From CAYTWW01 sp043801855 (lineage in GTDB: Archaea; Nanobdellota; Nanobdellia; Woesearchaeales; GW2011-AR15), in the NCBI GenBank assembly GCA_043801855.1, contig JAZDLQ010000017.1, positions 101,100-165,099 on the forward strand: a stretch of DNA of 64,000 nt, given 5' to 3'. Both the position numbers and the translations under genes were made by a program. The notes under the pieces were generated by a model. It saw only the letters and a program-made list of their open reading frames with translations. It ran no database searches and had not been told where the DNA came from. This document shows positions 7,965 through 16,341 of the stretch, piece after piece; position 1 is the stretch's first letter; each line of letters opens with the position of its first letter.

Positions 7965-8507
7965 TTATTCACTCCATGTTTTCATTTCATCTGCAATTTT
8001 TGATATTTCGGAAACCAGCAGCAGGTTTTCACTTCCTGTAAATACAATTACAGAGAACTTTTTTTTCTGGCTTTCGGTTTTAAGATATAACAGTGATTTC
8101 ACTATTTTCTCAATAGAATTATAATATAATGCAATATCAATAATATCTATTGCAACAAAGCTTGGGCTGTATTTCAAAAAGATAGAATCAAGGCTTTCAA
8201 TTATTCCGTCAAGGTCATTTGGATTCATAAGGTAGAATATGCTATCATCATCAGGCATTTCATCAGCTCTCACACAAACAGCGTCAATAAATGCAAGATT
8301 TGATGTGTCAATGCCTTTTGAGGCTATTTTTTTTTTATCATTAAAAGATGGATTTCGAAAGTTAATTATCACACCGCTTGAAACTTTGCTAATAGCAGAA
8401 ATCAGGCTTAAGTAACAATTAGTAAGCTGCGAAGGTTTTGCTTTCACTAAATAAAAACCAGGTGTTTCAGTGATATTTTTTATTAATTTATCCTCAAAAC
8501 TTGTCAT
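7965..8507 (-). CDS. KaiC/RecA-like protein without Walker A
   Basis: 180 residues. It is clearly homologous to the protein at 24153-24689: both share a FID block near the middle, then a PNDL block, a segment P-x5-(D/E)S/I with a following Leu-x2-Tyr, and a Lys-rich helix before the last strand. The pattern recalls degenerate KaiC/RecA-fold proteins of archaea (possibly the DUF7504 type). No GxxGxGKT P-loop is present, so ATP hydrolysis is unlikely and a protein-interaction role is more plausible. It is cotranscribed with the CheC-like gene directly downstream. A good TATA box (8533-8540) precedes it, so this pair can be expressed separately from the hydrogenase genes. Confidence 0.7.
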   Translation of the reverse strand: MTSFEDKLIKNITETPGFYLVKAKPSQLTNCYLSLISAISKVSSGVIINFRNPSFNDKKKIASKGIDTSNLAFIDAVCVRADEMPDDDSIFYLMNPNDLDGIIESLDSIFLKYSPSFVAIDIIDIALYYNSIEKIVKSLLYLKTESQKKKFSVIVFTGSENLLLVSEISKIADEMKTWSE

Positions 8508-8532
8508 TGCGTTATTTCTATTTATTTGTTAC

Positions 8533-8540
8533 TATATAAA
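8533..8540 (-). promoter_or_regulatory. TATA box for the KaiC-like/CheC-like pair
   Basis: TTTATATA on the minus strand ends 26 bases before the ATG at 8507, the canonical archaeal spacing for a nearly leaderless transcript. It lies in the 100-base gap after the hydrogenase large subunit. Confidence 0.6.
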
Positions 8541-8607
8541 TATTTTGACTTTAAAAATTTGTTTAATAAGATAATAAGAATTTGATAAAAAAATAAAAAA
8601 TATTTTT

Positions 8608-10119
8608 TTATTGCGTAGGCTCAATTACTATTTGCTTTCCCTTGTTTTTTCCAACAGAATGGATTGAGCAGGAAATGCACGGGTCAAATCCTCTTACTAT
8701 GTGCGCAGCTTCAAGAATGCTGTCGCTTTTGCTTAATTTAGTTCCAATTAGCGCAGCTTCAATTGCAGAGTGATGCCCTTTTGAATCAATAGGAGACGCA
8801 TTCCATGTTGTTGGGGTGATTATCTGGTATGATGTGACTTTGGAATCTTTGATATTGATCCAGTGACTAACCGCTCCCCTTGGGGCTTCAGCTAGTCCAA
8901 CTCCAGAGCCATTTTTCACTTCTTCAAATGGGTAATAGAATGGCTTTTGAAGATCAATCTCAGAAACCCACTCAATTAATTTTGGCATGATTAATAAGAT
9001 TTCATGCAGCCTGGCAATAGTTCTTGTGAATGTGTTTATCCCAAATGCGCCAACAAGGTCTTTTATTAACGGATCTTCATTAACAATCTGCCTTGCAAGA
9101 GGGCCGCATTCTACTGCGTGACCAAAATACCTGGGTGTTTTTATCCATGAATAAGCTCCATTTTTCTTAGGATGCGGTTTTGTCTTTCCGTTTAATGGAT
9201 GTCTCCATTCATTTTCTGATTCATAGTACGATGAAGCCGTATCTTCAAAAATTAATTTGCTGTCAACTGGATGAAATATTCCTCCTTCGACATATCCTGG
9301 CTTAAAAAGATAGCTTCCGTTGCTGTTTTTGCCATATCCGAATGAAAGGAAATTATTAGGTGATCCTTCTCCATATTTATGAAGGCCGATGTCCTGTGCA
9401 TACCTAATAAATACTCCAACATCAGAATCAGCAAAAGCTTTATTTTCCATAAGCTTTAGGAGGTCTTTAACTGTTTTTACTTTTTGCCAGTCTTCAATTG
9501 TTACTCCTCCCAGAATTTCCTGCTCGATAAATGCCTTTACTTCTTTAAGCATAGTATCTGTTTTTATCAGTTCGATGAATTTAGGTATGCTGCATACTCC
9601 ACCTGGAACTGCATGCATTGGATGAGGGAATTTTCCGCCAAATGTTGCAACAACGCTGTGCAGAGGAATTCTTGCCTTGACTAAAACATCTTTTAAGTGA
9701 GGGCTTTTTAGCGGGTCAAATCTTTTTAAGACTTCTTTATACAATGGCTGGTTTTTATAAGCATCATTGACTAAATCAGGGCCCCACATAAAATAAAAAT
9801 GTGTTGCATGGCTTACGCATATATTTGATCCAAGAACAACATCTCTGACAAGCTGCGCATTTCTTGGAATCTTAAAATTTGCTGCAGCTTCAATTGCAAT
9901 AGCGCCTGCTGTTCCGTGCGAAACAGGGCATACTCCGCATGTTCTTTGAGACATTCTCATGGCGTCAAATGGCTTTTGGCCGATAAAAATATTTTCAAAT
10001 CCTCTATATACAAAGCCAAGAGATTTTGCATTAGTAATTACGTTTTTGTCATCAACGCTTATTTCAATAGCCATGTCTCCTTCAATTCTGTTTAATGGGT
10101 CAATTGTTAATTTTTTCAT
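8608..10119 (-). CDS. hupL: [NiFe] hydrogenase large subunit
   Basis: Catalytic subunit binding the Ni-Fe(CN)2CO centre that interconverts H2 with protons and electrons. The N-terminal L1 motif RTCGVC supplies Cys61 and Cys64 and the C-terminal L2 motif DPCISCSIH supplies Cys481 and Cys484, so all four metal ligands are present. Sixteen residues follow the terminal His, the peptide normally removed by the HyaD-type protease encoded downstream. The start codon overlaps the small-subunit stop (ATGA). Length 503 matches uptake-type large subunits. Subgroup is inferred from the small subunit (group 2-like); a phylogeny would settle it. Confidence 0.95.
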   Translation of the reverse strand: MKKLTIDPLNRIEGDMAIEISVDDKNVITNAKSLGFVYRGFENIFIGQKPFDAMRMSQRTCGVCPVSHGTAGAIAIEAAANFKIPRNAQLVRDVVLGSNICVSHATHFYFMWGPDLVNDAYKNQPLYKEVLKRFDPLKSPHLKDVLVKARIPLHSVVATFGGKFPHPMHAVPGGVCSIPKFIELIKTDTMLKEVKAFIEQEILGGVTIEDWQKVKTVKDLLKLMENKAFADSDVGVFIRYAQDIGLHKYGEGSPNNFLSFGYGKNSNGSYLFKPGYVEGGIFHPVDSKLIFEDTASSYYESENEWRHPLNGKTKPHPKKNGAYSWIKTPRYFGHAVECGPLARQIVNEDPLIKDLVGAFGINTFTRTIARLHEILLIMPKLIEWVSEIDLQKPFYYPFEEVKNGSGVGLAEAPRGAVSHWINIKDSKVTSYQIITPTTWNASPIDSKGHHSAIEAALIGTKLSKSDSILEAAHIVRGFDPCISCSIHSVGKNKGKQIVIEPTQ

Positions 10120-11009
10120 TGTGAGTCACCTCCGTAGAGGACTTTTTTCTTCGCTTTAACCATGTCTTCAACTTCCTTTGGAAGGCTTAGTGTTTCCTCA
10201 CTAAATGGTGTCATTGTCACTGGAAACCCAGGGTCACAGCAGCCAATGCATGGAGCGCCTGATCTTGTACAGGATGAAACACCGTTCCATAATCGTACAT
10301 TGCAGTCTGCGTTTGTTGTTCTGCCTTTGCATCCAAGAGTTGCTGCGTAGCATCCAACTTCAGTATAATTCTTTGCCCAAAGTCCTCTTTCATGGAATTC
10401 GCAGTGCTTGCATCCTCTATGGACTTTCTCCTCAAAATAATCTTTTGGCCTGTTGTATTCATCAAGAACTACTGGCCTTCCAAGCCTAAACGACTGGATT
10501 GTATTAATGACCCAGTCAGGATGAGTTGGGCACCCAGGAATATTTATTACTGGAAACCCAAGGCCTGAAATATAATCTTTTCCAAGAAAGCCACCCTTTG
10601 TATGACCATGAAACTGCAGGCCAGTTGCTCCTGATTCATTAGGCGGAGCAGCAGGGATTCCTCCGAATGCTGCGCAGGTTCCGACTGCAATAGTTAAGTT
10701 TGATTTTGAAGCAAAATTTTTTACCATATTTTTAACGTCTTCTCCTCCGAAAAAATCTCCAAACCCTTCTTTCATAGGAACACTTCCCTCAAATACAAAT
10801 AAGTCAATCCTTATTTTTCCACCTAAACAGTCATTAAACAATTTTTTTGCTTCTGCTCCAAAAACAGGGCTAATTGTTGGGTGATACAATAAATTAATAT
10901 TATTTCTCTTAAGAAAAGTCAGGAAATCCGGTCTCTCTGCGTCAAATACAGACATTGAATCTCCGTCGCATGTCTGACCCTGCATCCAAATAAGATTTAG
11001 CTCTTGCAT
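10116..11009 (-). CDS. hupS: [NiFe] hydrogenase small subunit, group 2-like, soluble
   Basis: Electron-transfer subunit carrying Fe-S clusters. There is no Tat signal peptide and no C-terminal membrane helix, so the dimer is cytosolic. Blocks such as GTCAAFGGIP, TGLQF, GGFLGK and GFPVINIPGCPTHPDW closely recall cyanobacterial HupS/group 2 subunits. The N-terminal cluster motif is C14-D-G-D17: Asp occupies the position of the second Cys of the usual CxxC, as in the 3Cys-1Asp proximal cluster described for actinobacterial-type (group 1h) enzymes. Medial and distal cluster cysteines are present in the last third (GCKHCEFH, GCYAATLGC, APCIGCCDPGFP). No cytochrome b, diaphorase or ferredoxin partner gene lies nearby, so the electron acceptor is unknown. 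Confidence 0.94.
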   Translation of the reverse strand: MQELNLIWMQGQTCDGDSMSVFDAERPDFLTFLKRNNINLLYHPTISPVFGAEAKKLFNDCLGGKIRIDLFVFEGSVPMKEGFGDFFGGEDVKNMVKNFASKSNLTIAVGTCAAFGGIPAAPPNESGATGLQFHGHTKGGFLGKDYISGLGFPVINIPGCPTHPDWVINTIQSFRLGRPVVLDEYNRPKDYFEEKVHRGCKHCEFHERGLWAKNYTEVGCYAATLGCKGRTTNADCNVRLWNGVSSCTRSGAPCIGCCDPGFPVTMTPFSEETLSLPKEVEDMVKAKKKVLYGGDSQ

Positions 11010-11097
11010 TAAACTCCACCTCTTTTAAGCTCTCTATTTTTATTTAAAATATTTAGTTTATTTAAATAAAATATTAACTCTAAATAATTATTATCAA

Positions 11098-11154
11098 TTA
11101 AGTATATAAATATTTAGTTAAGTATATAAATATTAACTACACAATTATGTAGTT
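11098..11154. promoter_or_regulatory. Divergent hydrogenase/regulator promoter with duplicated TATA unit and two inverted repeats
   Basis: TTAAGTATATAAATATT occurs twice in tandem (11098-11114 and 11118-11134, 20-base period). TAGTTAA at 11115-11121 and TTAACTA at 11133-11139 form a perfect inverted repeat enclosing the second copy. AACTACA at 11135-11141 and TGTAGTT at 11148-11154 form a second perfect inverted repeat ending one base before the regulator ATG. On the minus strand the same units read TATTTATATA, a good TATA box for the hydrogenase structural genes. The arrangement suggests an operator overlapping both promoters. Confidence 0.6.
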
Positions 11155-11155
11155 T

Positions 11156-11512
11156 ATGAAAAAATGTGAATTTAGAAAAATGCTATTATTTCTTGGAAAA
11201 AAATATAGTCTTACTTTATTATATGTTATGTCTGATGAGCCAATAAGATATAATCAGCTTTTTTCGCTCTTTAAGTCAAATATCAATCCTACATTACTAT
11301 CCAGGCGCCTCAAAACTATGCAAGAGCTCAGATTAATAAAAAGGATAATTGTTGATAACACTGTTTTTTATGTCCAGACAAAAAATGCAAAAAGTCTAAA
11401 AAACACGCTTGATTTGCTAAAGAAATTAATGGCACAAGAAAACTATTTTGTGCCTGCAATATGCCGAAACGTAAATAGCAGATGCACTTGCGATTTACTA
11501 AAAAAAGCCTGA
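11156..11512 (+). CDS. HxlR-type winged-helix transcriptional regulator
   Basis: 118 residues. The core resembles HxlR/MarR-like winged helices: KYSLTLLYVM helix, RYNQLF, then an INPTLLSRRLKTM recognition helix and a wing before residue 75. The C-terminal tail adds three cysteines in a C-x7-C-x-C arrangement that could bind metal or sense redox state. It is transcribed divergently from the hydrogenase structural genes and has inverted repeats against its start codon, so it is a good candidate for their regulator and for autoregulation. No effector is identifiable. Confidence 0.8.
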   Translation: MKKCEFRKMLLFLGKKYSLTLLYVMSDEPIRYNQLFSLFKSNINPTLLSRRLKTMQELRLIKRIIVDNTVFYVQTKNAKSLKNTLDLLKKLMAQENYFVPAICRNVNSRCTCDLLKKA

Positions 11513-11649
11513 GCACCATTTTTTACAGATTTAGTTTTTCTAACCTTTTTTCCTATTTTATCATCTATCTTTTTTAAACTCTTACTACTTTAAAGTGCTA
11601 CAATATAAATATAAACTCTTTGTGAATATTTAATTTTGTATATTTATTC

Positions 11650-11697
11650 GAAGTAGTATATTATTCGAAGTAGTATATTATTGAGTTGTATATTATT
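11650..11697 (+). repeat. Three tandem 15-17-base repeats before the 54-aa gene
   Basis: GAAGTAGTATATTATTC (11650-11666), GAAGTAGTATATTATT (11667-11682) and the diverged GAGTTGTATATTATT (11683-11697) follow one another directly. They end 13 bases before the ATG at 11711, over its likely promoter and leader. A repeated regulator-binding site or simple sequence expansion would both fit. Confidence 0.6.
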
Positions 11698-11710
11698 GGA
11701 AGGTGATTAT

Positions 11711-11875
11711 ATGTCAAAGAAAGAGAAATGCAAAGAGTTAATGACAAAATTCTTTGGCCCTGCCTCTGCTGCGCTGGTTGATACAATGAGTGAAGAAGAA
11801 TGTGTTGCTAAATGCAAGGCAAAAGTCTTAGGTTTTTTAGGTGCAGAAAAAGCAAAGGAGTTTGATAGTATCTGA
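11711..11875 (+). CDS. Small acidic Cys-containing protein of unknown function
   Basis: 54 residues from the ATG at 11711, chosen because GGAAGGTGAT precedes it; an upstream in-frame start at 11681 lies inside the tandem repeats. The core reads FFGPASAALVDTM, then SEEECVAKC, then KVLGFLGAEKAKEFD. Three cysteines (one near the N-terminus, then C-x3-C) could bind metal. The sequence looks like a small family I have seen in archaeal genomes but cannot name. It stands 50 bases upstream of the receptor-like gene at 11926, so a role beside the chemosensory proteins is possible. Confidence 0.65.
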   Translation: MSKKEKCKELMTKFFGPASAALVDTMSEEECVAKCKAKVLGFLGAEKAKEFDSI

Positions 11876-11925
11876 TTAAATAAACAATTAATTAAAAAAC
11901 TACAAAAAAAAGAGGTGGGGACTAA

Positions 11926-13317
11926 ATGAAAATTAGGGATTTAATATTCACGATGTTTATTGTAAGTATAATTGTTAATTCTGCTATTATTGTTGCTTTT
12001 GCGTCAGGCAAAGTCAACCAGATTAGTGAAGTAACTTCTAAATCCAGTTCAGATACTTTAAAAAATAACGCAGCAAAAAGCTTAATTGATACGGCAATTG
12101 GACTTAAGGATTCGCTGGACAGCCAATTAACAAACCATTACACTCTTGTAAAAACATGGGCAAGCAACCCTCTATTACAGCAGACTTCAAAAGAAGCGCA
12201 AAAATACTCAAAAGAAGCACTTTATGAGATGTGGAGCGCGCAAAGCACAAGAGTATATGATGAAGGAGAGGCTACAGGAGACGGAAATCCTGACAATGAT
12301 TTAAGTTCAACAGCATCAAAGTATTTAATAACACTTTCTACAATGACTGGAGTTTACCCTGAAATATTCACAACAGATAATAGAGGCTATGCTATTGCAG
12401 CTAATGTTGCAACAGGTGATTTTGATCAGGGGCCAGATGACTGGAGAGTTTTTTTAAATGAAGCCGGACAACCTTATTTTAAGCAAAATAAACCTGGAGT
12501 TGACCAGGAGCCATGGTATTATGCAGCAAATCAGGCAGTTGACGGGTTCTATATAAGCAAAACTATTTATGATGAAAGCTCTGGTACTTGGGGATTGGAA
12601 TTAGTCAGCCAGATGAGAGATCCTACTAGTTTGGAATACCTTGGCCAGATAAAAGCAGTTTTTGATTTTAGCAAGTTTGTAGGCCAGCTTGTTAATGTAG
12701 AGGATCTTGCTGTTGATGAAATCCAGGTAATTGATGCAAGCGGCAAGGTAATTGCTGATTCAGACGGCAAAGCAGTATCAGGAGATCTTGCAACAATAGA
12801 TTCAGCTTTTATGAGCGAGATTAACAAAGGTAAAAATTCAGGCTACGTTGCCAGAGTAGATGAAGAAGGAAATAAAGTAATAACTGCTTATGCAAGGTCA
12901 AATGATAAAAATAAATATGTTGTTGCAGTATCTAAAAGAGAAAGTGATATTGATATGCCTATTAATAGTTTTGTTGACGGTTTGACCGGAAACATTAAAA
13001 AAGTTGGCAGTGAGTTGCAGATGAATATAATAATAATTGCAGCAGTTGTTGGTCTTCTTACGCTATTAGTTGCATTTGTTGTAATAAATGCGCAAATAGT
13101 AGATCCTGTAAACAGGCTTTCAGAAGTAGCAGATAAATTAACAGATGGCGACTTTTCAGTAAGCATGCCGGAAATAAAAACCAGAAATGAGATTCAGAAA
13201 TTCTCTGCGTTGACTGCGTTGTTAGTTTCGATTATTAAACAGGGCAGAGAAGGCAAGAAAGAAGAGCATAAAGAAGAGAAAAAAGAAGAACATAAAGAAG
13301 AGCATAAAAAGAAATAA
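11926..13317 (+). CDS. Membrane sensor with dCache and HAMP but no chemotaxis signalling domain
   Basis: 463 residues: transmembrane helix 1 at about 7-28, a large extracellular dCache-like sensor (about 33-355), transmembrane helix 2 at about 366-390, a HAMP domain (VDPVNRLSEVADKLTDGDFS, about 392-440), and then only a short tail of Lys, Glu and His repeats. The long coiled-coil methyl-accepting domain that should follow HAMP is absent, although the reading frame ends cleanly and the next gene is a separate complete MCP. It may act as a sensory partner for that MCP, as a decoy, or signal through its charged tail. RBS GAGGTGGGG precedes the ATG. Confidence 0.85.
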   Translation: MKIRDLIFTMFIVSIIVNSAIIVAFASGKVNQISEVTSKSSSDTLKNNAAKSLIDTAIGLKDSLDSQLTNHYTLVKTWASNPLLQQTSKEAQKYSKEALYEMWSAQSTRVYDEGEATGDGNPDNDLSSTASKYLITLSTMTGVYPEIFTTDNRGYAIAANVATGDFDQGPDDWRVFLNEAGQPYFKQNKPGVDQEPWYYAANQAVDGFYISKTIYDESSGTWGLELVSQMRDPTSLEYLGQIKAVFDFSKFVGQLVNVEDLAVDEIQVIDASGKVIADSDGKAVSGDLATIDSAFMSEINKGKNSGYVARVDEEGNKVITAYARSNDKNKYVVAVSKRESDIDMPINSFVDGLTGNIKKVGSELQMNIIIIAAVVGLLTLLVAFVVINAQIVDPVNRLSEVADKLTDGDFSVSMPEIKTRNEIQKFSALTALLVSIIKQGREGKKEEHKEEKKEEHKEEHKKK

Positions 13318-13344
13318 TTAACACTAATTTTTTCTTTTTTTCTT

Positions 13345-13360
13345 TCGATACATTTATATA
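13345..13360 (+). promoter_or_regulatory. Promoter of the MCP gene
   Basis: TCGATACATTTATATA contains a consensus archaeal TATA box about 40-50 bases before the ATG at 13401. The identical 16 bases recur at 47871-47886 before a surface-protein gene. GAGGTG at 13389-13394 is the Shine-Dalgarno sequence. Confidence 0.55.
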
Positions 13361-13400
13361 CTTGCTTCTCAGTTAATTTTATAAAAAAGAGGTGTGGGAT

Positions 13401-15806
13401 ATGAGGCTAAATGACATTAGCATTAGATGGCAGTTACTGATTATCTGTGTTCTATTGGTCAGCGTTCCGTCGATTATACTTGGTGTGATAAGCTATAATA
13501 CTATAAAAGCTGAAACTGAAATTCAGGTTGAGCAAAACCTGATTCTGCAAAATAAAATTATCATGAATAATGTTAGGGATTATTATGATCTGTCAATGAA
13601 AAATCTCGAATCTAATCTTGCAACAGCTGAAGTTATTGCAACAAAAGGTGTCCTTACACCCAGAAACTATGCTCTTGATTATCAACATAAGTTAAAAGTG
13701 AATGCTGTTAACCAGATAACAAAACAGTCAAAGCAATTAGATATACCTACAATGACGGTTAATGATGATTCTGCATATCATGATTTTATCTATGTAGATA
13801 GAATTAAAGAAGCAGTTGGAGGGACAGCAACAATTTTCCAGCTTATCCCTGACGGATTATTCAGGATATCTACAAATGTCATTAATGAAGACGGATCGCG
13901 TGCTGTTGATACTTATATTCCTACTGATTCTCCTGTATACAAATCTATAATTTCCGGTCAGACTTACTATGGAAATGCTTTTGTTGTAACTGCCTGGTAT
14001 GTTGCTGCATATACACCTATCCGGGATTCTTCTGGTCAAGTTATCGGTGCATTATATGTAGGTATTCCTGAAAAAGATTTTAAAGAACCAGTCCTTCAGT
14101 CACTATCTGAAATAACTGTCGGTAAAACCGGATACTTATGGATACTAAATGAAAAAGGCGAATACGTGCTTTCTCTTAGCAGAAAAAGGGATGGCGAAAG
14201 CATATATGATTCACAGGATTCAAATGGAAGAAAGTTTGTTCAGGAATGGCTCGCAAAGGCGCCTTCCATGAAGCATGGAGAAGCAGTAATTGATTATTAT
14301 CCTTGGAAAAATACAGGAGAGACACATGAAAGATTAAAAATTGCGTCATATTCTTATTTTCCTGAATGGAAATGGACAGTCGGCTCAAGCATTTATATGG
14401 ATGATTATTATGATAATCTTAATGCAATAAAAAACCAGACTATTCTGACAGTAATTTTCTTTATTGTAATTGGCTCATTTGCTGCTTATCTTGTTGCATT
14501 GAATATCAGAAAAATGCTTAAGCCTCTATCTGACGTTATGAAAAAGCTTGCTGATGGCGATTTGTCGGCAAGAGTTGATATGCATAATGTAGGAAAAAAT
14601 GAGTTTGGAGAGCTTGCTTGCGGAATTAATGCAATGCTTGATAATACCGCAACACCAATTAAAGAATTAAGCTTAGTTGCAAAATCAATTACAGATGGCG
14701 ACCTTAATGTAAAAGTTGAAGTCAATGCAAAGGGCGACATGGTAGTTCTTGTACAGGCAATTAGGACAATGGTTGAAAGCCTAAGAGATTTTGTAGTTTT
14801 AGTTTCAAAAAACGCAAATATGGCAGCAACATCTGCTGAAGAGCTTTCAGCATCGGCTGAAGAAGTAAATGCCTCAACAGAGCAGGTGAACGCAACAATT
14901 CAGGAATTATCTAAAGGAGGGCAAAATCTGGCGACAATTGCTGCCAATACTAAACAAATAGTTGAATCAGTCGGAATGGCGGCAAGGCTTGTTTCAGAAA
15001 GCAGCAAAAAGGCAACAGAAGGTGCAACAAAAGCCGGAAAGATTGCACAGGAAGGAACTGATGCTGGAAAAAAAGCAGATCTTGTGATGAAAAATATTTT
15101 AGAAAGCACTCAGGCAACAACTAAAAATATTAGCCAGCTTGATGATAAAAGCAAAGAAATTGGAAAAATTATCGATGTCATAAATAGCATTAGCGAGCAG
15201 ACAAACCTTCTTGCGCTAAATGCGGCAATAGAAGCAGCAAGGGCAGGAGATGCAGGAAGAGGATTTGCAGTTGTTGCAGATGAAGTAAGAAAGCTTGCTG
15301 AAGAGTCAAAGAAAGCAACAGCCCAGATAGCTGAGATGATAACTTCAATACAGAGCGGAACAAAAGAAAGTGTTGAAGATATGTCCAAAGCAAGTAAGGT
15401 TGTTCAGGAAGGAACTGCTGTTGTTATGTCTGCTCTTGCTTCGCTTGAAGAAATTTCCATAATTTCAAAAGATGTGGGAATGCAGGTTCTCGAGGTTAAT
15501 GCAGCAGCTGAACAGGCATCAGTTGGAATTGATCAGGTAAATAAATCAATCCATGAGGTAAGCGCAGTTGCAGAGGAGAGCGCTGCTGCAACAGAGGAAG
15601 TATCAGCATCAATGGAAGAGACTGGAAGCTCAATGCAGCAGGTTAGTTCAGAAGCGCAAAATCTTGCAAAGGGGGCTGATGAGCTTCGGCATTTATTATT
15701 AAGGTTTAAGGTTAATTCAGATGAAGAGATTCCTATGCCAAAACCGTTCCCAGCTAAGAATGCCTTCCCTGACGATAGTCATAAGCTGAAGAAAGATAAG
15801 CATTAG
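13401..15806 (+). CDS. Methyl-accepting chemotaxis protein
   Basis: 801-residue transmembrane chemoreceptor. Order: helix 1 near residues 8-30, an extracellular Cache module (sCache/Cache_3-Cache_2-like, with GGTATIFQLI and AAYTPIRDSSGQVIGALYVG blocks), helix 2 near 350-370, two consecutive HAMP units (LADGDLSARV and ITDGDLNVKV), then the methyl-accepting domain whose hairpin tip EQTNLLALNAAIEAARAGD is intact. The ATG at 13401 is preferred over the in-frame GTG at 13392 because the latter is part of the GAGGTG ribosome-binding site. It is followed by cheW and presumably feeds CheA at 18896. The Cache family often binds small organic acids; the ligand here is unknown. Confidence 0.95.
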   Translation: MRLNDISIRWQLLIICVLLVSVPSIILGVISYNTIKAETEIQVEQNLILQNKIIMNNVRDYYDLSMKNLESNLATAEVIATKGVLTPRNYALDYQHKLKVNAVNQITKQSKQLDIPTMTVNDDSAYHDFIYVDRIKEAVGGTATIFQLIPDGLFRISTNVINEDGSRAVDTYIPTDSPVYKSIISGQTYYGNAFVVTAWYVAAYTPIRDSSGQVIGALYVGIPEKDFKEPVLQSLSEITVGKTGYLWILNEKGEYVLSLSRKRDGESIYDSQDSNGRKFVQEWLAKAPSMKHGEAVIDYYPWKNTGETHERLKIASYSYFPEWKWTVGSSIYMDDYYDNLNAIKNQTILTVIFFIVIGSFAAYLVALNIRKMLKPLSDVMKKLADGDLSARVDMHNVGKNEFGELACGINAMLDNTATPIKELSLVAKSITDGDLNVKVEVNAKGDMVVLVQAIRTMVESLRDFVVLVSKNANMAATSAEELSASAEEVNASTEQVNATIQELSKGGQNLATIAANTKQIVESVGMAARLVSESSKKATEGATKAGKIAQEGTDAGKKADLVMKNILESTQATTKNISQLDDKSKEIGKIIDVINSISEQTNLLALNAAIEAARAGDAGRGFAVVADEVRKLAEESKKATAQIAEMITSIQSGTKESVEDMSKASKVVQEGTAVVMSALASLEEISIISKDVGMQVLEVNAAAEQASVGIDQVNKSIHEVSAVAEESAAATEEVSASMEETGSSMQQVSSEAQNLAKGADELRHLLLRFKVNSDEEIPMPKPFPAKNAFPDDSHKLKKDKH

Positions 15807-15832
15807 CAAAAAAAAACTTATGCCTGTGAAAA

Positions 15833-16324
15833 ATGCCTGAAAACAAAGAAAAATCACTTGGAATCGAAAAGCAGTTAGTAATCTTTAAGCTTGGTAAAGA
15901 AGAATTTGGCGTTGACATCAATCAAGTTAGGGAAATTATTAAGATGGAAGCGATAACCAAAATCCCTAACACTGAAGAATACATTCAGGGAGTAATTAAC
16001 CTAAGAGGTAAGATAATTGTAATTGTCGAATTATCAAAAAAGCTTAACATGATTTCAGGTGAAAAAAACAAGGATACCAGGATAATTGTAACAGAAATTG
16101 GTGATAGCACTATTGGAATGATTGTTGATAATTGCAACGAGGTCCTAAGATTATCAAGCAGCCAGATTGAGGCTGCTCCTGAGATTATTACTAAAAAAAT
16201 AAACTCAGAATATATTGTAGGAGTTGGTGTCATTAAAGAGAGGCTTATTATCCTGCTTAATCTAGGAAAAGTGCTAGGCGATAGTGACATGCAAAAACTT
16301 GAAGCGCTAAAAGAGACCGTCTAA
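15833..16324 (+). CDS. cheW: Chemotaxis coupling protein CheW
   Basis: 163 residues. Couples chemoreceptors to the CheA kinase. The sequence follows the CheW fold: an FKLGKEEFGVDINQVREI start, IPNTEEYIQGVINLRGKIIVIV in the middle and a conserved ISSxQ-type segment near LSSSQIEAAP. It follows the MCP by 26 bases on the same strand and is separated from the main che operon by one gene on the opposite strand. Confidence 0.95.
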   Translation: MPENKEKSLGIEKQLVIFKLGKEEFGVDINQVREIIKMEAITKIPNTEEYIQGVINLRGKIIVIVELSKKLNMISGEKNKDTRIIVTEIGDSTIGMIVDNCNEVLRLSSSQIEAAPEIITKKINSEYIVGVGVIKERLIILLNLGKVLGDSDMQKLEALKETV

Positions 16325-16341
16325 GCTTTGTTAAGCCAGAT

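Noticed and set aside
11926..13401. Frameshifted single chemoreceptor spanning two genes
   Set aside because: The second gene has its own promoter, ribosome-binding site, membrane helices, sensor and HAMP, so it is a complete receptor by itself.
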